Origin: Archangium primigenium
Lineage (GTDB): Bacteria; Myxococcota; Myxococcia; Myxococcales; Myxococcaceae
Length of the DNA: 64,000 nucleotides
Direction: 5' to 3'
NCBI RefSeq assembly: GCF_016904885.1
Contig: NZ_JADWYI010000001.1
Span: 6,820,001 to 6,884,000 of the forward strand
The notes below the pieces were generated by a model that was not told the DNA's origin, ran no database searches, and was given only the letters and a program-made list of their open reading frames with translations. The translations under genes and the position numbers were made by a program. Each line of letters starts with the position of its first letter. Position 1 is the first letter of the stretch. Of this stretch, positions 44,373 through 53,914 are shown one piece after another.

Positions 44373-45402
44373 GGCAGGGCCTCCCGCAGCGCGTCGAGCG
44401 CCGCCTGCATCACGTTCCAGGGTCCACACCCGATGCGCAGCGCGTCGCCGATGCCCGGCAGGCCCGCGAAGGCCCGCACGTTCACGTCCCGCGCGCGCAT
44501 CGTCTCCGCCACCGCGGGCGCGCCCCGCAGCGGCACCATCACGAAGTTGGCCTCGGTGGGCAGGCAGGACAGGCCCAGCCGCGCCAGTTCCTCCACCAGC
44601 CGCGCCCGGACGGCGAGCGCCTCGTCCGCCCTGGCTCGCATCCACGGCACGTCCTCGGTGAGCGCCGCCACGGCCATGCGCTCGGACAGGCCCGTGACCT
44701 TGTAGGGGCCCCGGGCCTTCTCCACCTCCGCCACGAGCCCGGGGGCCCCCACCGCGTAGCCCACGCGCATGGCCGCGAGCCCGAAGGCCTTGGACAGCGT
44801 GCGCGTCACGAGCACGTTGGGCCGGCGCGCCAGGTCCAGGTGGCTGTCCCGGGCGAACTCGGCATAGGCCTCGTCGATCAGGACGAGGCCGGGGGCCGTG
44901 TCCACCAGCCGCTCCAGCGCGGCGCGCGAGGCCACCGTGCCCGTGGGGTTGTTGGGCGAGCACACGTAGATGAGCTTCGCTCCGGTGGCCAAGAGCCCGT
45001 CCACGTCGATGTCGAAGTCCGGCCGCAGCCGCACCGGCGCGTAGCGCAGGCCGTTGACCTTGGCGAAGTAGGACATCATCACGAAGGTGGGCGACGGGTA
45101 GGCGATGAGCTCGCCCGGCTCCAGGAAGGCCCGGAGGGTGCAGTCGATGACGTCGTCCGAGCCGCAGCCGGTGGTGACCTGGGCCGGATCCATGCCGGTG
45201 TAGCGGGCCACGGCCTGCCGGAGGTCGGGCGAGTAGCCCACCGGGTAGCGGCCCACCTGGGTGGCGGTCGTCTCGCGCAGGACGCGCTCGGCGGCGGGCG
45301 GCAGGCCGAAGAGGTTGGTGTTGTCGCTCAGGTCCACGCGGCAGCGCGCCTTGGAGGGCGCGTACAGCGGGATGTCGCGATACGAGGCGCGGGTGGGCGG
45401 GC

Positions 45403-45406
<4 letters not shown>
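44369..45406 (-). CDS. hisC: Histidinol-phosphate aminotransferase
   Basis: 345 aa PLP enzyme, fold type I. VDLSDNTNLFGLPPAA near the N-terminus, VCSPNNPTG, VLIDEAYAEFA with the PLP Asp, and RTLSKAFGLAAMRVGYAVG with the Schiff-base Lys. GGAGG lies before the ATG at 45406, whose first bases overlap the hisD stop. It converts imidazole acetol phosphate to histidinol phosphate. Confidence 0.95.
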
Positions 45407-46700
<1,294 letters not shown>

Positions 46701-46704
<4 letters not shown>

Positions 46705-47555
46705 GGCATCAGCCTCTCGATGCGGGTGACGAGGATGCCCTGGCAGCCCAGGGCGCGCAGGGCGTTGATGGTGCGGTAGATGGTGCGCGCGGGCACCACG
46801 GCGTGCACGGCCACGAAGTCCCCGCCCTGCACCTCCACCACGGTGGGGCCGTTGAGGCCCGGCAGCACCTCGCGCACCCCGGACAGCGCGGTGCGCGGCA
46901 CGTTGGCCATGAGGTAGCGCTTGTCGCGCGCCGCCAGCACCGAGCCGAGCGCCTGGCGCAGCTCCTCCAGCTTCGCCGCGGCCTCGGGCGCGTGGTTCTT
47001 GCGCGCGATGAGCCGCGCGCTCGACTGGACGATGGTGCCCACCTCGCGCAGGCCGTTCATCTTGAGCGTGGAGCCCGTGGACGTCAGGTCCACGATGATG
47101 TCCGCGATGCCCAGGTGGGGCGCGATCTCCGTGGCGCCCGAGACCGGCACCACCGTGATCTTCTGGCCGCGCCGGGTGAAGAACTCCTCGGTCAGCCGCG
47201 TGAAGGAGGACGCCACGCGCACCCCGCTCTGGATGTCCTCCAGCTGCTGGATGCCGCTGTCCTCGCGGGCGGCCACCACCAGGCGGCACCGGCCGAACTC
47301 CAGGTCCATGAGCTGCTCCAGGTCGCGCCCGGACTCACACACCAAGTCCCACCCGGTGACGCCCGCGTCGGCCGCGCCATCCGCGACGAACTCGGGAATG
47401 TCCTGGGCGCGCACGAAGATGGCCTCGAACTCGCCACCGAGCGAGGCCGTGAGGGCGCGCTCGCCGCGCACCCGGACCTCCAGTCCTGCGTCGTTGAACA
47501 GCTCGCGCACCTCCTCGGAGAGGCGGCCTTTGTTGGGAAGAGCGATCCGGAGCAT
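46701..47555 (-). CDS. hisG: ATP phosphoribosyltransferase, long form
   Basis: 284 aa, the long form with a C-terminal ACT-like regulatory domain (about 210-284), so no HisZ is needed; histidine feedback is expected. Catalytic part: MLRIALPNKGRL, DAGVTGWDLVCESG, and the PRPP loop IIVDLTSTGSTLKMNGL. It is the first structural gene, starting 37 bases after the T-run of a strong terminator in the leader, so expression depends on attenuation. AAGGA lies about eight bases before the ATG. Confidence 0.96.
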
Positions 47556-47591
47556 CGGGGAGTCCTTGAAGGAGGACGGACGGGCGAAACG

Positions 47592-47622
47592 AAAAAAGCC
47601 CGTCCGGTGTGGGACGGGCTTT
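47592..47622 (-). terminator. his operon attenuator terminator
   Basis: Minus strand: AAAGCCCGTCC (47622-47612), 6-base loop, GGACGGGCTTT (47605-47595), running into TTTTTT (47597-47592). A perfect 11-bp stem with U-run only 37 bases before hisG and after a His-rich leader peptide. GACGGG at 47695-47690, inside the leader peptide gene, could pair with CCCGTC of the 5' arm (47618-47613) as part of an antiterminator. Confidence 0.9.
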
Positions 47623-47653
47623 CGTTCACTGCGGCGGGTGCTTCGGGCGGTCT

Positions 47654-47746
47654 CTAGACATCCACCCAGGCATGCGCACGGTGAGCGGTCCCGTCGGGGC
47701 CGGTCCGATGATGGTGCGCATGAGGGTGGAGAGACACGGAGAGCAC
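47654..47746 (-). CDS. hisL: Histidine-rich leader peptide (his attenuator)
   Basis: 30 codons from GTG 47746 to TAG 47654. The peptide has seven His, five of them in HPHAHHH (positions 7-13), then two more at 22 and 25. A ribosome stalled on these codons when charged tRNA-His is scarce would alter folding of the downstream leader and prevent the terminator at 47592-47622. There is no Shine-Dalgarno; the predicted transcription start coincides with the GTG, so the message is probably leaderless. Too short for usual gene callers. No comparison was possible, but the His run, position and terminator agree. Confidence 0.82.
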   Translation of the reverse strand: MLSVSLHPHAHHHRTGPDGTAHRAHAWVDV

Positions 47747-47753
47747 GATGAAC

Positions 47754-47783
47754 TAGCTAATGGAAACCACCCCATCCCGTCAA
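47754..47783 (-). promoter_or_regulatory. his operon promoter
   Basis: Minus strand TTGACG (47783-47778), 18-base spacer, TAGCTA (47759-47754), then seven bases to the GTG of the leader peptide. Sigma-70-like. The -10 is a weak match, the -35 a good one. Confidence 0.65.
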
Positions 47784-47838
47784 CCGGTCTGGCTCACGAA
47801 CCTTGCAAAGCCGGTGGGGAGCGAGCACAAGCAGCGCG

Positions 47839-48948
47839 ATGCGTGACCTCGACGTGGTGGTGGTCGGCGGTGGAGTCATGGGCTGCGGCATCGCCCTGCG
47901 GCTGCGGCAGGCGGGCGCCCGGGTGACGGTGCTCGAGCGCGCCATTCCCGGAGCCGAGGCCTCCAGCGCCGCCGGAGGCATCCTGGCGCCCCAGGAGGAG
48001 TCCGAGGGACCCGGGCCCTTCCTGGACCTGTGCCTGCTCAGCCGACGCCTGTACCCGGAGTTCGCCGCGGAGCTGCTCGCCCTCACGGGCATCGACGTGC
48101 ACTACCTGCCCAGTGGCGTGCTGCGGCTGGCCTTCGACGAGGCGGGCCTGTCCCGGCTGGCGGCCACCGCGCGCTGGCAGCGCGAGCGGGGCCTGCGCGT
48201 GGACCTGCTGTCGCCCACCGAGGTGCTCGCGCTGGAGCCCACCCTGTCCCCCGAGGTCCGGGGCGCGGCGCGCTTCGTGGACGACCACCAGGTGGACAAC
48301 CGCCTGCTCATGCGCGCCCTGACGATGGCCGCCGCGAAGGTGGGCGCCACGTTCCGCACCGGCTACGTGCGCGGCGTGGTGGAGGCACAGGGCCGCGCGG
48401 TGGGCGTGGACCTGGACGGCGAGGTGCTCCGCGCGGACGCCGTGGTCATCGCCGCGGGCTCCTGGTCCGGCCTGGTGCGGGGCAGCGCCCTGGACCCCCG
48501 CGGGGTGCGGCCGGCGCGCGGGCAGATGGTTCAGTTGCAGACACGTCTGCCCCTCTTCTCGCACGTCCTCTTCTCCGACGAGGGCTACGTCATCCCCCGG
48601 ACGGATGGCCGCGTCATCGCGGGCAGCACGCTGGAATTCTCGGGCTTCGAGAAGAACGTCACCGCCGAGGGCCTGCACCGCATCCTCGCCCTGGCCATGC
48701 GGCTGTGTCCGGCCCTGGCCGCGGCGCCCGTGCAGGAGACGTGGGCGGGCCTGCGGCCCTACACCGAGGACCATCTGCCCGTCCTCGGCGCGGGGCCCCT
48801 GCCAGGCCTGTTCCTCGCCACGGGCCACTTCCGCAACGGCATCCTGCTGACGCCCGTCACCGCGAAACTCCTGGCGGAGGCCATCCTGGGCGAGCGGCCG
48901 TCCGTGGACCTGGCCCCCTTCCGCTACGACCGGTTGTCCCGCGCATGA
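47839..48948 (+). CDS. thiO: Glycine oxidase ThiO (FAD-dependent amine oxidase)
   Basis: 369 aa DAO-family flavoprotein. N-terminal FAD fold VVVVGGGVMGCGIALRL, ASSAAGGILAPQEES as in ThiO, the substrate region RFVDDHQVDNRLLMRAL, and C-terminal TWAGLRPYTEDHLPVLG and GHFRNGILLTPVTA. It makes dehydroglycine for the thiazole part of thiamin. No other thi gene and no thiamin riboswitch are nearby, so a general glycine/D-amino acid oxidase remains possible. Divergent from the his operon with ~90 bases between the GTG of hisL and this ATG. Confidence 0.87.
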   Translation: MRDLDVVVVGGGVMGCGIALRLRQAGARVTVLERAIPGAEASSAAGGILAPQEESEGPGPFLDLCLLSRRLYPEFAAELLALTGIDVHYLPSGVLRLAFDEAGLSRLAATARWQRERGLRVDLLSPTEVLALEPTLSPEVRGAARFVDDHQVDNRLLMRALTMAAAKVGATFRTGYVRGVVEAQGRAVGVDLDGEVLRADAVVIAAGSWSGLVRGSALDPRGVRPARGQMVQLQTRLPLFSHVLFSDEGYVIPRTDGRVIAGSTLEFSGFEKNVTAEGLHRILALAMRLCPALAAAPVQETWAGLRPYTEDHLPVLGAGPLPGLFLATGHFRNGILLTPVTAKLLAEAILGERPSVDLAPFRYDRLSRA

Positions 48949-49049
48949 AGTCTCGAAAAGAGATGGCGCGGCGGTAGTGGAAAGGAGGGGGACGCCTCCC
49001 CGGGGGCAACCCGTCCAGGCGGCCAGGAGCGCCGAAATTCCGCCTCGGG

Positions 49050-49080
49050 TTGGCCATTTGTCGCCCGTTCCTCCTAGAAT
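49050..49080 (+). promoter_or_regulatory. Possible promoter of the HD-GYP regulator gene
   Basis: TTGGCC (49050-49055), 19-base spacer, TAGAAT (49075-49080), seven bases before the GTG at 49088. If used, the transcript would be leaderless, as the gene lacks a Shine-Dalgarno. Confidence 0.35.
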
Positions 49081-49087
49081 CCCCTCC

Positions 49088-50383
49088 GTGGAAGCCATCC
49101 CGCCCGTTCCCCCCCGGATCCTCATCGTCGATGATGACGACTCCGTTCGCGACGTCATCTCCGTCCTTCTCAGGGAAGAGGGATACAACTGCGTGGTGGC
49201 CAGCGGCGCCGAAATGGCGCTGGACCTCGCGGGGCAGGAAGAGACGCCCCTGGTCATCAGTGACATGAAGATGCCGGGCAAGGACGGCCTGTGGCTGCTC
49301 GAGCAGTTGCGCGAGCGCTACCCGGACACCTCGGTCATCATGCTCACCGGCTACGGCGACACCGAGTCCGCCGTGGACTGTCTGCGCCGGGGCGCGGTGG
49401 ACTACCTGCTCAAGCCACCCAAGCTGACGGACCTCATCCGCGCCATCGAGCGGGCCCTGGCCAAGCGGCGCATCGAGCTGGCGCGCAAGCGCTACCAGAA
49501 GAAGCTCGAGCGCAAGGTGCGCGACCGCACCACGGAACTGCGCCACGCGCTCCGGGACATCGCGCACACCTACCAGTCCACGCTGCTGGCGCTCGTGTCC
49601 GCCCTGGACGCGCGCGAGCACGAGACGTCGGACCACTCGCTGCGCGTGGTGCGCTACACCTCCGCCATCGCCGAGCGCATGGGCATCAAGGGCCCGGAGC
49701 TGGACGAGATCGGCCGGGGTGCGCTCTTGCACGACATCGGGAAGATTGGCGTGCCGGACGCCGTGCTGCTCAAGCCGGGCAAGCTCACGCCCGAGGAGTG
49801 GCTGGAGATGCGCAAGCATCCGGACATCGGCTTCCAGATGATCCAGAACATCCCCTTCCTCGCCACGCCCGCGCAGATCGTCCTGTCGCACCAGGAGCGC
49901 TGGGACGGCCAGGGCTACCCGCGCAACCTCCGGGGCCAGGAGATCCACATCGGCGCGCGCATCTTCGCCGTGGCCGACACCCTGGACGCCATGACGTGTG
50001 ACCGGCCCTACCGCAAGGGGACGACCTTCGCCAACGCCATCGCGGAGATCTCCCGGTGCGCGGGCACCCAGTTCGACCGCGAGGTCGTCCGGGCCTTCCT
50101 GGACATCGGCGAGCAGGCGCTCGTGAAGCTCAAGGAGGACATGCACAGCCGCAAGCTGACGCTCGTGCAGTCGGAGATGCAGGCGCATGACGCCGAGGCC
50201 ACGCTCGCCCGGCTCTCCGAGGAGATGGACGACCTGGACCAGACCATTCCCGGCCCGACGGCGCCGGGGCGGGGGCCCGTGTCGGCCCCGCCGGGGGTGC
50301 CGGGTGGCGCGCCGGGCGCGACCGGACCAGGCGTGGTGCTGTCCGTGCTGGCGGGCGGACGCCAGGGCAACCCCCGGGACTGA
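49088..50383 (+). CDS. HD-GYP response regulator (putative cyclic-di-GMP phosphodiesterase)
   Basis: 431 aa. Receiver domain (about 10-125) with ILIVDDDDSVRD, phospho-acceptor Asp59 (LVISDMKMPGKDG), and Lys in DYLLKPP. A coiled-coil linker (KKLERKVRDRTTELRHAL) leads to an HD-GYP domain (about 165-355) with HETSDHSLRV, HDIGKIGVPDAVLLKPGKL (His215/Asp216), HPDIG, and SHQERWDGQGYPRNL; the usual HHE is SHQE here. The C-terminus is a disordered Pro/Gly tail. GTG 49088 was chosen over 48977, because the upstream codons look non-coding. The stop overlaps a possible moaA start (TGATG). Partner kinase unknown. Confidence 0.88.
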   Translation: MEAIPPVPPRILIVDDDDSVRDVISVLLREEGYNCVVASGAEMALDLAGQEETPLVISDMKMPGKDGLWLLEQLRERYPDTSVIMLTGYGDTESAVDCLRRGAVDYLLKPPKLTDLIRAIERALAKRRIELARKRYQKKLERKVRDRTTELRHALRDIAHTYQSTLLALVSALDAREHETSDHSLRVVRYTSAIAERMGIKGPELDEIGRGALLHDIGKIGVPDAVLLKPGKLTPEEWLEMRKHPDIGFQMIQNIPFLATPAQIVLSHQERWDGQGYPRNLRGQEIHIGARIFAVADTLDAMTCDRPYRKGTTFANAIAEISRCAGTQFDREVVRAFLDIGEQALVKLKEDMHSRKLTLVQSEMQAHDAEATLARLSEEMDDLDQTIPGPTAPGRGPVSAPPGVPGGAPGATGPGVVLSVLAGGRQGNPRD

Positions 50384-50396
50384 TGGTGTCCACCCC

Positions 50397-50438
50397 CCGG
50401 GAGATGGTGCCTCCCGGTGCGAATACGTGCCAACCGGG
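50397..50438 (+). promoter_or_regulatory. Structured leader before moaA with two exclusive hairpins
   Basis: CCGGGAG (50397-50403) pairs with CTCCCGG (50411-50417), and CCCGGT (50413-50418) can instead pair with ACCGGG (50433-50438); the two stems share bases. This switch-like arrangement 23 bases before the moaA ATG suggests translational control, for example by molybdenum cofactor. The consensus of the known Moco motif could not be verified by eye. Confidence 0.4.
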
Positions 50439-50460
50439 AAGTCCGCGAGTTAAAGAGCAG

Positions 50461-51462
50461 ATGCCCATGATGCCCTCTTCCGCGCAGGCTCCCGTGATGC
50501 CGCCCCTGAAGGACGCCCAGGGCAGGACCATGACGTACCTGCGCCTGTCCGTGACGGACCGGTGCAACTTCCGCTGCACGTACTGCTCGCCGGCGAGCTG
50601 GGGTGGCAAGCGGGATCTGCTCGCGCCCGACGAGTTCGAGCGCATCGTCTCCGTGTTCGCGCGCATGGGCATCCGCCGCGTGCGGCTCACCGGGGGCGAG
50701 CCCCTCATCCGTCCGGACATCCTCGAGGTGTCGCGGCGGATCGCGGCGGTGCCGGGCATCGGCCACGTGGCCATCACCACCAACGCGAGCCACCTGGCGC
50801 GGCTGGCCGTGCCCCTGCGCGAGGCGGGGGTGAGCCAGCTCAACATCAGCCTGGACACGCTGCGCGAGGACACCTTCCGGCGCATCTCCAAGCAGGGCGA
50901 GCTGTCCGCGGTGCTCGCGGGCATCGACGCGGCGGCCGCCGCGGGCTTCGCCTCGCTCAAGCTCAACGTCGTCGTCATGCGCGGGATGAACGACGAGGAA
51001 GTGCCCCAGCTCATCGCCCACGCGCACGCGCGCGGCATCACCCCCCGGTTCATCGAGCTGATGCCCTTCGGGCAGGGCACACCCGTGCCCACGGCGGAGC
51101 TGGTGGAGCGGCTGCGCGCGGGCGGCCTGGCGTTGCACGAGGACCCGGGGCCCCAGGGCCTGGCGGCGGGTCCGGCGCGCTACTGGCGGGCGCCCGGCGG
51201 GCTCGTGGGCTTCATCTCGCCGCTCACCCAGAACTTCTGCGGGGGCTGCAACCGCGTGCGCGTGGCGTCCAACGGGGACTTGCGCAGTTGCCTCGGCGGC
51301 CGGGCCCAGGCGCCCCTGCACAGCCTCATCCGCGGCGGAGCCACGGACGAGCAGCTCGACCAGGCCATCCGCGCGGCCCTCGGCGACAAGCCGGAGGGCC
51401 ACCGCTTCACCGAGCCCGGCGCGGGCTCGGCCCTGCTGTCCATGATGGGCATCGGCGGCTGA
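50461..51462 (+). CDS. moaA: GTP 3',8-cyclase MoaA
   Basis: 333 aa radical-SAM enzyme for the first step of molybdenum cofactor synthesis. N-terminal cluster CNFRCTYC (Cys35, 39, 42), RVRLTGGEPLIRPD, TTNASHL, SLDTLREDTF, MRGMNDEEV, and the C-terminal GTP-binding cluster CGGCNRVR...SCLGG. The Arg-rich GG tail (SMMGIGG) is the expected end. ATG 50461 was selected; the frame is open back to 50383 but that part overlaps a structured leader. Confidence 0.94.
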   Translation: MPMMPSSAQAPVMPPLKDAQGRTMTYLRLSVTDRCNFRCTYCSPASWGGKRDLLAPDEFERIVSVFARMGIRRVRLTGGEPLIRPDILEVSRRIAAVPGIGHVAITTNASHLARLAVPLREAGVSQLNISLDTLREDTFRRISKQGELSAVLAGIDAAAAAGFASLKLNVVVMRGMNDEEVPQLIAHAHARGITPRFIELMPFGQGTPVPTAELVERLRAGGLALHEDPGPQGLAAGPARYWRAPGGLVGFISPLTQNFCGGCNRVRVASNGDLRSCLGGRAQAPLHSLIRGGATDEQLDQAIRAALGDKPEGHRFTEPGAGSALLSMMGIGG

Positions 51463-51484
51463 GCGCACCGCCGAAGGGGTCCGC

Positions 51485-51868
51485 CTACTTCACGATCCGG
51501 ATCATCGGCACGGGGTAGCGGTACATCTCGCCGTTGTTGGCCTTGATGCCCCCGATGATGGACAGCACCAGCGTGGCCAGCGCCACCAGGGGCGCGAGGA
51601 TGACGCCCACGAAGCAGAGGATGGTGATGGCGGCCGCGATGATCGCCACGGTGGCGGTGATCTGGAAGTTGAGCGCCTCCTTGGCCTGCTTCTCCACCCA
51701 GGCGGACTCCTTGCCCTTGACGAGCAGCACGATGAGCGGGCCGAGGAACGGCAGCCCGAAGAAGCCCGCGATGATGGCGCTCAAGTGCGCGAGCATTCCC
51801 CAGGTCTTCTCGTCCGCCGTGGGCTCCGGAGACCCCGTGATGAACCCCTCGTGCTGCTGCGTTTCCAT
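51485..51868 (-). CDS. DUF4870-type small membrane protein
   Basis: 127 aa. Start METQQHEGF at 51868. Three to four membrane helices: LSAIIAGFFGLPFLGPLIVLLV, then a cytoplasmic SAWVEKQAKEALNFQI (the hallmark AKxALNFQ of this family), AAAITILCFVGVILAPLVAL, and LVLSIIGGIKANNGEMYRYPV. The function of the family is unknown. It converges on moaA. Confidence 0.82.
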   Translation of the reverse strand: METQQHEGFITGSPEPTADEKTWGMLAHLSAIIAGFFGLPFLGPLIVLLVKGKESAWVEKQAKEALNFQITATVAIIAAAITILCFVGVILAPLVALATLVLSIIGGIKANNGEMYRYPVPMIRIVK

Positions 51869-52085
51869 TCGTCGATTCCCCTGAGTCCTTCTCAACGGGC
51901 GCAAGGAGCGCGCCCTCGTGCGCCCATCTTCCGCCAGCCCTGGGACGAATGTCACGTGGTGAGCACATCCCCCGCGCGCGGGAGACCTCGAATGTCGGGT
52001 CCATCTCGGCGGTGGACGTCCCCCGCCGTTCCTTTGAACTCCTCGCGCTTGTCGTCGCCGGGCATCGCCGCGCCCGGGGGACGGC
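51869..52085. other. Intergenic region, no gene seen
   Basis: 217 bases between the divergent-to-tandem neighbours. No credible ORF with a ribosome site. It should hold the promoter of the DUF4870 gene and the end of the sensor operon. A GGGCGCAAGGAGCGCGCCC hairpin at 51897-51915 is visible. Confidence 0.45.
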
Positions 52086-53195
52086 TCAGGGCAGCAGCGG
52101 CAGGCGCAAGAGGAAGCGCGCGCCTCCCGACGGCGCGTTCACCACCTGCAGCGAGCCGCCGTGCTGCATCACGATGGATTGGACGATGGACAGACCCAGT
52201 CCGGAGCCCTCGTCCTTGGTGGTGAAGAACGGCTCGAAGACCCGCTCCTGGATGTCCTGGGGAACCCCCTTGCCCGAGTCCTCCACGCCGATGCAGGCCA
52301 GGCCCCCCTCCCGCGCCACCGACAGCCGCACCCAGCCGCCTTCCGGCGAGGCCTCCAGGGCGTTGAGGGTCAGGTGGATGAGCACCTGCCGCAGCCGCTC
52401 CTCCTCGCCCCGCAGGGGCGGCAGCGCGGCGCCCCCGTCGCCCTCCAACTCCAGGCGCACGCGGCGCTCGTCGGCCTTGCCCCCGAGGAAGTCCACCACG
52501 CGCCGCAAGAGGGCCTTCACCTCCACGGGCTCGGGACGGAAGCCCCGGGGCCGCGCGAACTGGAGGAAGTCCTCGAGCGTGTGGTCCAACCGGCGGATCT
52601 CATCGCGCACCAGCAGCAGGGGATCGAGCAACGAGGGCTGTTGCTCCTCGGCCAGCCGCCGCACCCGCCGCTCCAGCACCGACAGTTGCAGCGCCGCGGC
52701 GTTGAGGGGATTGCGGATGACGTGCGACAGGCTCGCCGTCATGGAGCCCACCGCGGCGAGCTTCTCGGCCACCTGCGCCCGGCGCGCCAGCTCGCGCTTC
52801 TCCCCGTGCAGCCGCACCTGACGCATGGCCTGCTCCAGGGTAAGCAGCAGCTCGCTCGGGGCGCAGGGCTTCATCAGGTAGGCACAGGCGCCCGCGCGCA
52901 CCGCCGCCACGGCCGTCTCCACCGTGGCGAAGCCCGTGAGCAGCACCACCTCGGCCTCGGGCACCCGGTCCTTGAGCTCCCGCGCCAGCTCCGTGCCCTC
53001 TCCGTCCGGCAGCCGCAGGTCCACCAGGGCCACGTCGAAGCCCGCCTCGGCGCGGTCCAGGGCCTCGCGGCAGCTCACCGCGCCGGTGACCCGGTAGCCG
53101 GCGTCATCGAGCAGCTCGCGGAGGTTGTCGAGAAAAGCCGCGTTGTCCTCGACGACGAGCACGCGGGGCACGGAATGGGGGGAAGAGGTGCTCAT
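52086..53195 (-). CDS. Receiver / histidine kinase hybrid
   Basis: 369 aa cytoplasmic. Receiver at the N-terminus (PRVLVVEDNAAFLD, phospho-Asp in VALVDLRLPDGEG about residue 56, Lys in YLMKPC), a short coiled coil, then HisKA with phospho-His in SLSHVIRNPLNAAAL (usual HEIRNP; here HVIRNP) and an HATPase domain (LIHLTLNALEA, VEDSGKGVP, GSGLGLSIVQ). The order REC then kinase fits a response unit driving a further phosphotransfer. Third in the globin-sensor operon, 11 bases after the double-receiver gene. Confidence 0.88.
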   Translation of the reverse strand: MSTSSPHSVPRVLVVEDNAAFLDNLRELLDDAGYRVTGAVSCREALDRAEAGFDVALVDLRLPDGEGTELARELKDRVPEAEVVLLTGFATVETAVAAVRAGACAYLMKPCAPSELLLTLEQAMRQVRLHGEKRELARRAQVAEKLAAVGSMTASLSHVIRNPLNAAALQLSVLERRVRRLAEEQQPSLLDPLLLVRDEIRRLDHTLEDFLQFARPRGFRPEPVEVKALLRRVVDFLGGKADERRVRLELEGDGGAALPPLRGEEERLRQVLIHLTLNALEASPEGGWVRLSVAREGGLACIGVEDSGKGVPQDIQERVFEPFFTTKDEGSGLGLSIVQSIVMQHGGSLQVVNAPSGGARFLLRLPLLP

Positions 53196-53206
53196 GGGTC
53201 CTGCCC

Positions 53207-53914
53207 TTAACGCGAGTCATGGGCGCGCTCCAGCGCGTCCAGCAAGGCCGGGGTTCCGGCCGGAGCGGAGATGACAATCGGGTCGCACACGAGCGCCCGG
53301 ACCCGGTCCTCGTCCGGGGGCGGGGTCCACACGAACACGGGCAGGCGCGGCAGGCGCGTGCGCAGCAGGCGCAGGGCATCGCCCTCGGGCCCGCCCGGGG
53401 GCCGGGGCTCCACCACCGCCGCGAAGGGCCGCACCTCGGACAGGTGCTCCACCTCGCGGGCCGAGCGCGCGGTGACGGACGAGAAGCCCCGCGCGCGCAG
53501 CTCCTCGCTCAGCGAGTCCCCCTGGGACGGGTCGTCCTCGAGCAGCAGCACCACGCCATCCCGGCGGGCGCGCGACAGCAGGCCCATGAGCGGGGCGATG
53601 GGCACGGGCTTGGGCAGCACCGCGAGCAGACCCTCCTTGCGCGCCGTCTCCAGCTCCCGCTCGCCGGGGTAGGCGGTGATGACCACCATGGCGAGACCGG
53701 GATCCACCCGGCGCAGGTGGTGCACCACCTGGGCGCCCGTCATGCCGGGCATCTTCATGTCCGTGAGCAGCGCGTCGTAGCGCAGCGTGCCCGCGAGCGA
53801 CACGGCCCGCGCCCCGTCCGTCACCACCGTGGCGTCATCCCCCGCGTCCCGGAGGATCTCCGCCAGGTTCTCCGCGAAGGCCGCGTTGTCGTCGAGCAGC
53901 AGGTAGCGCCTCAT
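53207..53914 (-). CDS. Double receiver-domain protein, second receiver degenerate
   Basis: 235 aa. REC1 (1-~118): [13 protein letters not shown], phospho-Asp in [13 protein letters not shown], Lys in VLPKPV. REC2 (~122-235): [15 protein letters not shown] but the phospho-acceptor position is Glu ([11 protein letters not shown]) and the usual Lys is missing, so it cannot be phosphorylated normally; a Glu may mimic the active state. No output domain. It overlaps the globin-kinase stop (ATGA) and probably passes a signal between the two kinases. Confidence 0.82.
   Translation of the reverse strand: MRRYLLLDDNAAFAENLAEILRDAGDDATVVTDGARAVSLAGTLRYDALLTDMKMPGMTGAQVVHHLRRVDPGLAMVVITAYPGERELETARKEGLLAVLPKPVPIAPLMGLLSRARRDGVVLLLEDDPSQGDSLSEELRARGFSSVTARSAREVEHLSEVRPFAAVVEPRPPGGPEGDALRLLRTRLPRLPVFVWTPPPDEDRVRALVCDPIVISAPAGTPALLDALERAHDSR

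Noticed and set aside
47626..47721. 31-codon ATG frame in the his leader ending four bases before the terminator
   Set aside because: It has one His codon only. The overlapping GTG frame with HPHAHHH fits attenuation far better, although the second frame might also be translated.
47757..47838. Thiamin riboswitch before thiO
   Set aside because: No CUGAGA-type core or paired THI-box elements were found.
48949..49087. Coding extension of the HD-GYP regulator from 48977
   Set aside because: The stretch lacks a receiver-family N-terminus, contains promoter-like TTGGCC/TAGAAT, and the domain starts right after GTG 49088.
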